This document shows positions 1 to 6,800 of a stretch of DNA of 7,561 nucleotides, one piece after another. A model generated the notes under the pieces. The model worked only from the letters and a program-made list of their open reading frames with translations. It did no database searches and was not told the DNA's origin. Positions within the stretch are counted from its first letter, which is position 1; every line of letters begins with the position of its first letter. This DNA is from Mycobacterium sp. GTDB taxonomy: Bacteria > Actinomycetota > Actinomycetes > Mycobacteriales > Mycobacteriaceae. The stretch is from NCBI GenBank assembly GCA_023264755.1, contig JAHFVB010000103.1, positions 3,577-11,137 of the forward strand, in the 5' to 3' direction. The position numbers were made by a program, and so were the translations under genes.

Positions 1-2621
1 CCGGGGCCTTGGGTTCACCGCAAGCCTTCGACTCCTATACGCAGGTGGCGCAGACCGTTGCGCAGTCCGTTGCGGGCACCGCGCTGAAGGCTCACCTGAC
101 CGGGCCCGCGGGAACCATCGCCGATCTGACGGTCGTCGGCGAGCGCGACGTCAAGATGATCGAACTCGCGACGGCCGTGATGGTGCTCGTCATCTTGCTG
201 ATCGTCTATCGAAATGCCGTCACCATGCTGCTGCCACTGGTGACGATCGGGATCAGCCTGGTGACTGCGCAGGGCTTCGTCTCCGGCCTTGCGCAGCTCG
301 GCTTGGGCATCTCCGGTCAGACCATCGCGTTCATGTCCGCCTTGGTCGCAGGAGCGGGGACGGACTACGCCGTATTCCTGATCAGCCGCTACCACGACTA
401 CCTCCGGCAGGGGGTCGAGACGGATCAGGCCGTGGTGAAGGCGCTGGTCTCCGTCGGCAAGGTGACGGCGGCCTCCGCGGGCACCGTGGTCGTCACGTTC
501 CTGGGCATGATCTTCACCCGGTTGGGGCTGTTCGCGACGATCGGTCCGGCGCTGGCGGTCTCGGTGGCGGTGGCGTTCGTCGCCGCCGTGACGATGCTGC
601 CTGCCGTCCTCGTGCTGGCGGGTCGACGGGGGTGGGTCGCACCGCGGCGCGAGCTCACGGGCCGGTTTTGGCGGCGCTCGGGAGTCCGCATCGTGCGCCG
701 GCCCAAGCGGCATCTGGTCGTGAGCCTGGTGGTGCTCGTCATCCTGGCCAGCTGCGGACTGTTGGCCCACTACAACTACGACGACCGCAAGAACCTGCCC
801 GCCTCCACCGAGAGCAACCTCGGGTACGCCGCGATCGAACGACACTTCTCGTTGACCGCGACCATTCCGCAGTACCTATTCATCACCTCGCCACACGACC
901 TGCGCACGCCGAAGGCGTTGGCCGACCTCGAACAGATGGCCCAACGCGTCAGCCAACTACCCGGTATCGAGCTGGTCCGGGGGGTCACCCGGCCGACCGG
1001 GCAATCGCTGGAACAGGCCAAGCTTTCGTTCCAGGCCGGTGAGGTCGGAAACAAGCTCAACGACGCGTCGCAGCTGATCACCGATCACAACGGTGACCTC
1101 AACCTGCTGACCAACGGTGCCAACACCCTGGCCGACAGCCTCAACCAGGTGCGCGGGCAGGTGAGCCAGGCCATGTCGGGAATCCGAGGGCTCGTCGACG
1201 CACTCACCCAGTTGCAGAAGCAGTTCGGAGGCGACCAGACGCTCGAGCAGCTCGACACCGCCACCCGGCTGGCGTCGAGCATGCGCGCGTTCGGCGACGC
1301 CATCGGCGTGAATCTCGCCAATGCCGGGGACGTGTTCGATTGGGCAGCTCCGGTAGTGACGGCCTTGGACGGCAGCCTGACCTGTTCGGTGGATCCGTCC
1401 TGCAGCACCGCCCGTGGGCAGCTGCACCGGCTGGTCGCGGCGCGCAACGACGGGTCCCTCGACCGCGTCGTCGAGCTCGCCCGACAACTGCAGGCGACGC
1501 AGGACACGCAGACCCTGGACTCGACCGCGACCACGTTGCGCGCCGCGCTGAACACCGCGAACACTGCGCTCCGGTCCTCTGGGCTGGACGACCCCGGGGC
1601 CGTTCAGGAGCGCCTGACCTCGTTGCAACAGGGGGCGAACACCCTCGCCGACGGGAGCACGCGGTTGGCCGCCGGCGTGCAGGTGTTGGTCGACCAGACC
1701 AGGCAACTCGGAACGGGCCTGGATACGGCGTCTGCGTTTCTGCTCGGCATGAAGAGCAATGCGTCCGAACCGTCGATGGCCGGCTTCTACATACCCGAGC
1801 AGTTCATGAATCAGGACGACATCAAGAAGGCAGCCAGCGCCTTCGTCTCACCCGACGGCCATTCGGTGCGGTACTTGGTGCAAACCAAACTCAGCCCGTT
1901 CAGCATCGCGGCGATGGACCAGGTCGAGGACGTCACGAAGACCGCCCGCGGGGCTCAACCGAACACCGAGTTGTCCGACGCCTCCATCTCGATGGGCGGA
2001 TTCACCGCCACCCTGCGCGACATGCGCGACTACTACGACCACGACATCGGGTTGATCATCGTGATGACGGTGCTCGTCGTGCTGCTGATTCTGATTGCGC
2101 TGCTTCGCGCGATCGTCGCGCCGCTGTATCTCATTGGCTCGGTGATGCTTTCGTACCTGTCGGCCGTCGGCATCGGCGTCATCGTCTTCCAGTTCATCCT
2201 GGGCCAGGAACTGTCGTGGAGCGTGCCCGGGCTGGCCTTCATCGTGCTCGTCGCGGTGGGGGCGGACTACAACATGCTGTTGATCTCCCGGCTGCGGGAG
2301 GAATCTGCCTCGGGCATCCGGACCGGCGTCATCCGCACGGTGGGCTCGACCGGCGGCGTCATCACCTCGGCCGGAGTCATCTTCGCCGCGTCCATGTTCG
2401 GGCTGGTGTTCGGCAGTGTCGCGACCATGGTGCAGGCCGGCTTCATCATGGCGGCCGGCCTGATGCTCGACACCTTCCTGGTGCGCACGATTCTGGTGCC
2501 CTCGATGGCCGTCCTGGTCGGCAAGGCGAACTGGTGGCCGTCGCGGCCACCGCAGCCGGAGGACCCGGCGCAACGCCCGGCCGCCGCCGGCGACGAGACC
2601 GAGCAGCTCGCGCTGTTCTGA
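1..2621 (+). CDS. MmpL-family RND transporter, 5'-truncated by window edge
   Basis: Inner-membrane, proton-driven exporter of the mycobacterial MmpL (RND) family, which moves lipids, glycolipids or siderophores toward the outer envelope. The first complete codon is at base 3, and no start is visible. Numbering from the codon at base 9, 870 residues remain; family members are roughly 950-1000, so TM1 and most of periplasmic domain 1 are missing. Eleven TM segments can be read: about 50-68, 71-95, 104-125, 154-173, 180-204, 233-254, then 678-699, 702-728, 737-760, 781-803 and 806-834. The paired Asp-Tyr residues expected for proton relay are present in GTDY (D119-Y120) and GADY (D753-Y754). Periplasmic domain 2 (about 255-675) contains a long heptad-like, Leu/Ala/Gln-rich hairpin (about 346-580) with a likely disulfide pair (C459, C465) near its turn. 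This is the MmpL4/5/8/10-like layout, not MmpL3, which has a long cytoplasmic tail. The C-terminus is short, Pro/Ala-rich and cytoplasmic. The cargo cannot be told from this sequence. Confidence 0.95.
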   Translation, partial: GALGSPQAFDSYTQVAQTVAQSVAGTALKAHLTGPAGTIADLTVVGERDVKMIELATAVMVLVILLIVYRNAVTMLLPLVTIGISLVTAQGFVSGLAQLGLGISGQTIAFMSALVAGAGTDYAVFLISRYHDYLRQGVETDQAVVKALVSVGKVTAASAGTVVVTFLGMIFTRLGLFATIGPALAVSVAVAFVAAVTMLPAVLVLAGRRGWVAPRRELTGRFWRRSGVRIVRRPKRHLVVSLVVLVILASCGLLAHYNYDDRKNLPASTESNLGYAAIERHFSLTATIPQYLFITSPHDLRTPKALADLEQMAQRVSQLPGIELVRGVTRPTGQSLEQAKLSFQAGEVGNKLNDASQLITDHNGDLNLLTNGANTLADSLNQVRGQVSQAMSGIRGLVDALTQLQKQFGGDQTLEQLDTATRLASSMRAFGDAIGVNLANAGDVFDWAAPVVTALDGSLTCSVDPSCSTARGQLHRLVAARNDGSLDRVVELARQLQATQDTQTLDSTATTLRAALNTANTALRSSGLDDPGAVQERLTSLQQGANTLADGSTRLAAGVQVLVDQTRQLGTGLDTASAFLLGMKSNASEPSMAGFYIPEQFMNQDDIKKAASAFVSPDGHSVRYLVQTKLSPFSIAAMDQVEDVTKTARGAQPNTELSDASISMGGFTATLRDMRDYYDHDIGLIIVMTVLVVLLILIALLRAIVAPLYLIGSVMLSYLSAVGIGVIVFQFILGQELSWSVPGLAFIVLVAVGADYNMLLISRLREESASGIRTGVIRTVGSTGGVITSAGVIFAASMFGLVFGSVATMVQAGFIMAAGLMLDTFLVRTILVPSMAVLVGKANWWPSRPPQPEDPAQRPAAAGDETEQLALF

Positions 2622-2639
2622 GCGGGTTGGCCGTCCTGG

Positions 2640-2674
2640 TCGACACCTGCCCAGGGGGGCATAGGCTGGGCCAC
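2640..2674 (+). promoter_or_regulatory. Candidate leaderless promoter for acyltransferase A
   Basis: In the 53-bp gap after mmpL, TCGACA (2640-2645, five of six matches to TTGACA) is followed by a 16-bp spacer and TAGGCT (2662-2667, fits TANNNT). The GTG start codon begins 7 bases after the hexamer, where transcription would be expected to initiate, so the mRNA could be leaderless. Leaderless ATG/GTG transcripts are common in mycobacteria. A G-run at 2654-2659 lies about 15 nt before the GTG, too far for a good ribosome-binding site, which favours the leaderless reading. Read-through from mmpL is also possible. Confidence 0.4.
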
Positions 2675-3451
2675 GTGGAACCGGTATACGGAACAGTCAT
2701 CCAGGCGGCCCGCCTGGTGTGGCGGCTGCAGGGACTCAAGTTCACGGTCACCGGCGTGGAGCACCTGCCCGTCACCGGGGGCGCAGTCATCGCCATCAAC
2801 CACACCAGTTACTTCGACTTCACCTTCGCCGGGCTGCCCGCCTACCTGCAGCACCGCGGTCGCAAGGTGCGGTTCATGGCCAAGAAGGAAGTCTTCGACT
2901 CCCGGGTCAGCGGCCCCATCATGCGCAGCCTGCGCCACATCCCGGTGGACCGCGACAGCGGCGGAGCGTCGTTCGACGAGGCGTGCCAACGGCTCAAGGA
3001 GGGCGAGCTGGTCGGGGTCTATCCCGAGGCCACCATCAGCCGAAGCTTCGAGATCAAGGAATTCAAGTCGGGCGCGGCCCGCATGGCCATTGCGGCCGAC
3101 GTGCCGATCATCCCGCACATCGTGTGGGGCGCACAGCGCATCTGGACCAAGGGGCATCCGCGCCACATGTGGCGGCCCAAGGTGCCGATATCGATCGCGG
3201 TGGGCGAACCGATCTACCCGACGCTGCCCCCGGCGGAACTGACGGCGCTGTTGCACTCCCGGATGCAGCATCTGCTGGAGCGCGTGCAGGACGAGTACGG
3301 CCCGTACCCGCCCGGCGAGTACTGGGTGCCGCGCCGGCTTGGCGGTGGCGCTCCGTCGCTGGCCGAGGCCAACCAAATGTACCTGGACGAGGCCGCGGAG
3401 AAGGCGGCCCGTCGGGCCGCACGCACCGAACCTGGCGAGCCCACGGAGTAA
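2675..3451 (+). CDS. PlsC-like 1-acyl-glycerol-3-phosphate acyltransferase family protein (copy A)
   Basis: A 258-residue membrane-associated acyltransferase of the PlsC/LPLAT superfamily, which transfers an acyl chain to a lysophospholipid or similar acceptor. Motif I is N-H-T-S-Y-F-D (H43 and D48, the HX4D catalytic pair). Motif II lies around VRFMAKKEVF (65-74) and leads to IPVDR (89-93). Motif III is YPEATISRS (116-124) and keeps the Glu, but replaces the usual PEGTRS. Motif IV is about VPIIPHIVWG (143-152). The C-terminal tail contains GEYWVPRRLGGGAP (214-227), shared with copy B. The frame is open far upstream into mmpL. GTG at 2675 is chosen because it gives MEPV, aligning with the ATG start of copy B (MEPV), and because the size fits the family. 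It probably starts an operon with copy B and the HAD gene. The acceptor is unknown; mycobacterial phosphatidate or PIM-type lipids are possible. I believe the closest M. tuberculosis relatives are among Rv3814c-Rv3816c. Confidence 0.92.
   Translation: MEPVYGTVIQAARLVWRLQGLKFTVTGVEHLPVTGGAVIAINHTSYFDFTFAGLPAYLQHRGRKVRFMAKKEVFDSRVSGPIMRSLRHIPVDRDSGGASFDEACQRLKEGELVGVYPEATISRSFEIKEFKSGAARMAIAADVPIIPHIVWGAQRIWTKGHPRHMWRPKVPISIAVGEPIYPTLPPAELTALLHSRMQHLLERVQDEYGPYPPGEYWVPRRLGGGAPSLAEANQMYLDEAAEKAARRAARTEPGEPTE
3445..3448 (+). promoter_or_regulatory. Ribosome-binding site GGAG for acyltransferase B, inside the end of copy A
   Basis: GGAG sits in the last codons of acyltransferase A, directly before its TAA stop, and 8 nt before the ATG at 3457. 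It fixes that ATG as the start and suggests translational coupling of the two genes. Confidence 0.7.
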
Positions 3452-3456
3452 GCGAC

Positions 3457-4197
3457 ATGGAACCGGTCTTCCGCATGTTGGAGATCGCGGGCAGGACGGC
3501 GGTTAGGGCTACCGGGACCCGGATCACCTACCAAGGGCTGGAACACATTCCCGCTGCGGGTGGGGCGGTGGTGTCCATCAACCACACCGGCTACGTCGAC
3601 TTCCTCCCGGCGGCTCTGGCGGCGATGTACCGAGGGCGTCGCATGCGGTTCATGATCAAGGCAGAGATGCAGGACGTGAAGGTCGTGGACTTCCTCATCC
3701 GGCACTCCAAGACGATTCCGGTGGACCGGCGGGCCGGTGCGGACGCCTACGAGGTGGCGGTGCGGCACCTGCGGGCGGGCGAAATCGTCGGCGTCTACCC
3801 GGAAGCCACCATCAGCCGCAGCTTCGAATTGAAGGACTTCAAGTCCGGCGCCGTCCGGATGGCACAGGTCGCCCAGGTGCCGGTCGTGCCGTTGATCGTC
3901 TGGGGCGCTCAGCGCATCTGGACCAAGGATCATCCGAAGAATCTGGGCCGCAATAAGATTCCGATCACGGTGGCAGTCGGACCGGGTTTCGAGCCGGTGG
4001 ATTCGGTGGCGGCGGCCACGGCTGCGCTGCGTGAGCACATGACCGCGTTGTTGCACGACGTCCAGCGCGACTACCCTCATCCAGCCGGGGAATACTGGGT
4101 GCCCCACCGGCTCGGCGGTAGCGCGCCGACGATGGAGGAGGCCAGGCTGATCGAGGAAGCCGAGCTCAACGAGCGCCGAAGAGCGGAGCCGAATTAG
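3457..4197 (+). CDS. PlsC-like 1-acyl-glycerol-3-phosphate acyltransferase family protein (copy B)
   Basis: A 246-residue paralogue of the preceding gene, starting 5 nt after its stop. It has the same motif order: N-H-T-G-Y-V-D (H43, D48), MRFMIKAEM (63-71) leading to IPVDR (87-91), YPEATISRS (114-122) and VPVVPLIVWG (141-150). It also has the same C-terminal signature, GEYWVPHRLGGSAP (211-224), before a charged helical end. HX4D and the motif III Glu are intact, so it should be catalytically competent. The tandem pair arose by duplication; DNA and protein divergence show that this is old. The differing segment after motif I (about 49-60) could give a different acyl or acceptor preference, but this is inference. 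The ATG is supported by a well-placed GGAG and by the MEPV match with copy A. Membership of an operon with copy A and the HAD gene is strongly suggested by the spacing. Confidence 0.93.
   Translation: MEPVFRMLEIAGRTAVRATGTRITYQGLEHIPAAGGAVVSINHTGYVDFLPAALAAMYRGRRMRFMIKAEMQDVKVVDFLIRHSKTIPVDRRAGADAYEVAVRHLRAGEIVGVYPEATISRSFELKDFKSGAVRMAQVAQVPVVPLIVWGAQRIWTKDHPKNLGRNKIPITVAVGPGFEPVDSVAAATAALREHMTALLHDVQRDYPHPAGEYWVPHRLGGSAPTMEEARLIEEAELNERRRAEPN
4185..4188 (+). promoter_or_regulatory. Ribosome-binding site GGAG for the HAD gene
   Basis: GGAG lies in the last codons of acyltransferase B, 8 nt before the GTG at 4197. It supports that GTG as the start even though it overlaps the previous TAG stop by one base (TAGTG), an arrangement typical of translational coupling. 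Confidence 0.65.
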
Positions 4198-5009
4198 TGT
4201 TACCAGCACTCATCGCTAGCGACGTCGACGGGACCCTGCTCGACGCAGACGAGCGCGTCACGCCGCGGACGCGCGCTGCCGTACACGCCGCAGTCGCCGC
4301 CGGAACTCACTTCGTGCTGGCCACCGGTCGGCCGCCGCGCTGGGTGCCGCAGGTCGTCGAAGCGTTGGGGATAGCGCCAATGGCGGTGTGCGCCAACGGT
4401 GCAGTGATCTACGACTCGGCCACCGATCGCATCGTCTCGGCGCGGACGCTGTCGGTCGAGGTGCTCGCCGAATTGGCGGAGGTGGCCATGCGGATCATCC
4501 CGGGGTCGGGGCTGGCCGTCGAGCGGGTGGGCCGCAGTGCCCACGACGCCGCGACGCCACAGTTCGTCAGCTCGCCCGGCTATGAACATGCGTGGCTCAA
4601 TCCCGACAACACCGAGGTGTCGTTCGAGGATCTGTTGAGTGCCCCCGCCGTCAAGCTCTTGATTCGCAAGGCCGGGGCGCAGAGTGCGGACATGTTCGAC
4701 GCCTTGTCCAAACACATTGGGCTGCAAGGCGACATCACCTATTCGACCAACAACGGGCTCATCGAGGTGTTGCCGTTGGGGCTCAGCAAGGCCACCGGGG
4801 TGGCGGAGTTGGCACATCCGCTGGGCATCGCGGCCGAGGACGTGGTGGCCTTCGGCGACATGCCCAACGACATCCCGATGCTGGCCTGGGCGGGGCTCGG
4901 CGTGGCCATGGGCAACGCGCATCCCGAAGCGATCGCGGCGGCCGACGAGGTCACCACCGCCAACACCGACGACGGCCTGGCCCGCGTCCTGGAACGTTGG
5001 TGGCTCTAG
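4197..5009 (+). CDS. Cof-type (HAD IIB) phosphatase
   Basis: A 270-residue cytoplasmic haloacid-dehalogenase-fold hydrolase of the Cof/IIB subfamily; such enzymes dephosphorylate sugar phosphates and other small phosphorylated metabolites with Mg2+. All four motifs are visible. Motif I is DVDGTLLD (9-16), with nucleophile D9 and acid/base D11. Motif II is ATGR (42-45), with T43. Motif III is the SKATG Lys (K198). Motif IV is GDMPND (220-225), with D221 and D225 as metal ligands. A cap domain of about 85-190 lies between motifs II and III, as expected for type IIB. The start is GTG, overlapping the previous stop by one base with a good GGAG upstream. It is the last gene of the acyltransferase run and faces the amidase gene. 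It corresponds in position and type to M. tuberculosis Rv3813c. The substrate cannot be read from sequence. A role with the acyltransferases is plausible from coupling, but unproven. Confidence 0.94.
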   Translation: MLPALIASDVDGTLLDADERVTPRTRAAVHAAVAAGTHFVLATGRPPRWVPQVVEALGIAPMAVCANGAVIYDSATDRIVSARTLSVEVLAELAEVAMRIIPGSGLAVERVGRSAHDAATPQFVSSPGYEHAWLNPDNTEVSFEDLLSAPAVKLLIRKAGAQSADMFDALSKHIGLQGDITYSTNNGLIEVLPLGLSKATGVAELAHPLGIAAEDVVAFGDMPNDIPMLAWAGLGVAMGNAHPEAIAAADEVTTANTDDGLARVLERWWL

Positions 5010-5020
5010 CGCTAGGAGCC
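5002..5020. terminator. Weak candidate bidirectional hairpin between convergent genes
   Basis: GGCTCTAGC (5002-5010) is followed directly by GCTAGGAGCC (5011-5020), an inverted repeat that is perfect except for one bulged base and overlaps the HAD stop codon. The stem is short and there is no T-run on either side. It is the only inverted repeat I see in the 37-bp gap between the convergent genes. Confidence 0.25.
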
Positions 5021-5046
5021 CTCGAGCCGGGAGTCCGCGGGAGCTA

Positions 5047-6654
5047 CTAGGCGATGCGGGTGAAGCGCTCCAGCTGTACCGGCGCGGGATTGAGCGTCGA
5101 GGGCGGCAACTCGAGTGCGATGCCGTCGATGACCCGGGTCACGGTGCCCTTCTCCCGGTCGAAGTTGAGCGTGCCGTGTTGGAAGTTCTGGACGATCCAC
5201 TGCGGTTCCTGGATCTCACCGCTGGTCGGCAGGCCGAGCGCGCTGCGTTCGAAGCCCAAATTTCCCCACGCCTCGTAGATGGCGCCGGTCACGGGTTCTG
5301 CGCCGCTTTCCGGTGACCAGTAGACGGCCCCCCGGTCGAACGTGACGTACCGGACCGACCCTTCACCGGACGCCTCCGGGGACGTCGGCGCGCCCAAGGT
5401 GCTGGACTTTGCCCCCATCGCCGCCCACTTGTCGTAGATGGCGCCTCCGCGTAGCGAGTCGGCCAGCTCCTTGGGTCCGAATGGGTCGTTGAAGTGGGCC
5501 GCGATGTCACGGAGTTCGGGCATGGCCGCGTAGGCGGCATTGCCGGGACAGTCGGTGATCCCGACGTCGCGGTGGGTGAAGATCGTCGGCAGGTTCGCGA
5601 CGGCGCCCAGGGGGTAGAACGTGTACTTGGAGCCCGCCGACGTCAACGAGACGCCGCCCCTGGGGTCCACGTGGTCCAGCCCGAGACGCCAGCCGATGAG
5701 CCGACCCGTGTTGCGCAGTTGGATCGGGGAGGGCGGGACGGTTTCGAAGTCGCCGATCATGGCGACGCCCCAGGTGTCCTCGTTGAACCCGCCGGTGTGG
5801 GAGCCCTCGACGGGCCGGGTGATGCCACCCGCGCGTCCCTCGAAGACCTGTCCGAACTTGTCGACCAGTGCGTTGTAGGCGATGTCGCACCAGCCGAGGG
5901 TGCGGGTGTGGTACGCGTAGATCGACCGCACGATCGCGGCCGAATCCTCGGGGGAGTAGTCGTTGCTGCCCGCGGTGTGGTGGACGATCGCGGCGCGAAC
6001 GCCCTTGTCGTACCTGGTGTCCCCGCACCTGATCGATTCGTCGGCGCCCCATTGGGCCCGGCTGATGATGGCCGGGGGCTGGCCGGGAGCCGAGACCGCC
6101 TCAGGTGGTGGCATCTGGTCGCCGACGGGTCCCTCGGGCGGACTGATCAACACCGCGTTGAAGTTCTGCCCAAGGGCGTGCTCGACGTTGGCGGGCACGT
6201 AACCGAGCCCGCCCGGCGCGGCGGCGGGGCCCACGGCCGGGGTCCGTGCGGCGTCTGCCGGCCTTCGGATGGAGAGCTGAACGTCGGTGGTGCGGCCGAC
6301 GAAGACCGGGTCGGTGCCGTTGGTGGGTGCGGAGGGGTTGCCCCCTTCGAGCGTTTCGGCCTCGTACCACGGGCTCCACGAGCCGTCGGCGCGCTTGGCC
6401 CGTACGCGTGCTTCGGTGCCGGTCAGATCGCCTGCAGTGAGTGCGACCATCGAGAACGGCGTGTCCTGATGGATGTCGCGGATGGTCTCGCCGCCGCCGA
6501 TGCCGGTCAGCGGGCGTTCGACGATCAGTGGGGTGGTAGCCAGCCGGTGCGGGTCGTGGGCGTCGGACGGAAGTCCGGACACGGCCCACGGCAACATCAC
6601 GACCGTCGCCGCGACGGCAGAGAACAGCAGCGGCGCAGGGTGACGAAACGGCAC
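5047..6654 (-). CDS. Secreted PGRP/Amidase_2 N-acetylmuramoyl-L-alanine amidase with LGFP repeats (Rv3811-like)
   Basis: A 535-residue exported protein predicted to cleave the amide bond between muramic acid and the stem peptide of peptidoglycan. Order of parts: a signal peptide (about 1-27, hydrophobic core LLFSAVAATVVMLPWAV, no lipobox Cys); an N-terminal beta-rich module (about 45-135, including WSPWYEAE); a low-complexity Pro/Ala linker (about 135-195); a PGRP/Amidase_2 domain (about 196-375) opening with IISRAQWGADES; and two LGFP repeats (about 406-427 and 459-480, each IYxxWxxxG...LGxPTxxE). Zinc-ligand positions are filled: one of H225/H226 (VHHTAG), H361 (THRDVG) and C369 (DCPG). C210 and C256 could form a disulfide. 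The domain should therefore be active, not just peptidoglycan-binding. LGFP repeats are thought to hold proteins to the cell wall, as in corynebacterial PS1/Csp1. The start is GTG; the closest AGG is only 2 nt away, so no conventional RBS is seen. Length matches Rv3811 (about 539 residues, from memory). It lies downstream of erp on the same strand. Confidence 0.93.
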   Translation of the reverse strand: MPFRHPAPLLFSAVAATVVMLPWAVSGLPSDAHDPHRLATTPLIVERPLTGIGGGETIRDIHQDTPFSMVALTAGDLTGTEARVRAKRADGSWSPWYEAETLEGGNPSAPTNGTDPVFVGRTTDVQLSIRRPADAARTPAVGPAAAPGGLGYVPANVEHALGQNFNAVLISPPEGPVGDQMPPPEAVSAPGQPPAIISRAQWGADESIRCGDTRYDKGVRAAIVHHTAGSNDYSPEDSAAIVRSIYAYHTRTLGWCDIAYNALVDKFGQVFEGRAGGITRPVEGSHTGGFNEDTWGVAMIGDFETVPPSPIQLRNTGRLIGWRLGLDHVDPRGGVSLTSAGSKYTFYPLGAVANLPTIFTHRDVGITDCPGNAAYAAMPELRDIAAHFNDPFGPKELADSLRGGAIYDKWAAMGAKSSTLGAPTSPEASGEGSVRYVTFDRGAVYWSPESGAEPVTGAIYEAWGNLGFERSALGLPTSGEIQEPQWIVQNFQHGTLNFDREKGTVTRVIDGIALELPPSTLNPAPVQLERFTRIA

Positions 6655-6688
6655 CGCCTGATGTTACGTATGGGACAAGTGTTGCCAG
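6655..6688 (-). promoter_or_regulatory. Candidate leaderless promoter for the amidase gene
   Basis: Read on the minus strand, CTGGCA (6688-6683, four of six matches to TTGACA), a 16-bp spacer and TAACAT (6666-6661, fits TANNNT) lie before the GTG, which begins after 6 intervening bases. That places the expected transcription start on the G of the GTG, giving a leaderless mRNA. It agrees with the lack of a usable ribosome-binding site. Confidence 0.42.
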
Positions 6689-6695
6689 TGTTGCG
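6678..6695. repeat. Two adjacent 9-bp direct repeats overlapping the amidase -35 region
   Basis: AGTGTTGCC (6678-6686) is followed immediately by AGTGTTGCG (6687-6695), eight of nine bases identical. The pair covers the proposed -35 element of the amidase promoter, so it could be an operator for a protein that binds direct repeats. No regulator can be named. Confidence 0.45.
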
Positions 6696-6696
6696 A

Positions 6697-6712
6697 CACG
6701 GGAAACCCCGTG
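6697..6712. other. Small hairpin CACGGG-AAAC-CCCGTG upstream of the amidase promoter
   Basis: A perfect 6-bp inverted repeat with a 4-base loop lies just beyond the 9-bp repeats, between the candidate promoter and the 11-bp array. It has no T-run. It could be an operator or a secondary stop for erp transcripts, or it could be chance. Confidence 0.3.
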
Positions 6713-6719
6713 GGCAATA

Positions 6720-6796
6720 CCGACCGGACCCCGACGGGAATCAGACGGGACCCCGACGGGAATCGGACGGGACCCCGACCGGAATCAGGCGGGACC
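6720..6796. repeat. Array of seven 11-bp tandem units (higher-order period 22 bp)
   Basis: Seven contiguous 11-mers fill exactly 77 bp: CCGACCGGACC, CCGACGGGAAT, CAGACGGGACC, CCGACGGGAAT, CGGACGGGACC, CCGACCGGAAT and CAGGCGGGACC. From unit 2 onward the ends alternate AAT and ACC, making three 22-bp dimers (6731-6752, 6753-6774, 6775-6796) that differ from each other at only a few positions. The array is non-coding, lies between the erp 3' hairpin and the amidase promoter, and ends 4 bp from the hairpin. A period of 11 is close to one DNA helical turn, so each unit would face about the same side of the helix. A minisatellite with no function is equally possible. Confidence 0.85.
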
Positions 6797-6800
6797 TACA

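Noticed and set aside
15..845. Minus-strand open frame of 276 codons opposite mmpL.
   Set aside because: His/Arg/Gln/Gly-rich composition typical of antisense frames in GC-rich genes; the opposite strand has clear MmpL membrane segments and motifs.
1340..2674. A long + strand frame that runs through the second half of mmpL and continues into acyltransferase A.
   Set aside because: This part is an Arg/Pro/Ala-rich out-of-frame reading of mmpL. Family similarity begins only at the GTG at 2675, so it is not a fusion protein.
2267..3376. Minus-strand open frame of 369 codons opposite the mmpL end and acyltransferase A.
   Set aside because: It spans two real genes and a gap on the other strand, shows no recognisable domain, and has shadow-type composition.
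2719..3456. A + strand frame through acyltransferase A joining acyltransferase B in frame.
   Set aside because: The upstream part is a shadow of copy A. Copy B has its own ATG with GGAG and aligns with copy A from MEPV.
3214..4209. Minus-strand open frame of 331 codons opposite the acyltransferases.
   Set aside because: Register-aligned shadow of acyltransferase B and part of copy A, with no motif or membrane pattern of its own.
6720..6796. CRISPR array.
   Set aside because: The units are contiguous 11-mers without unique spacers, and no cas genes are near.
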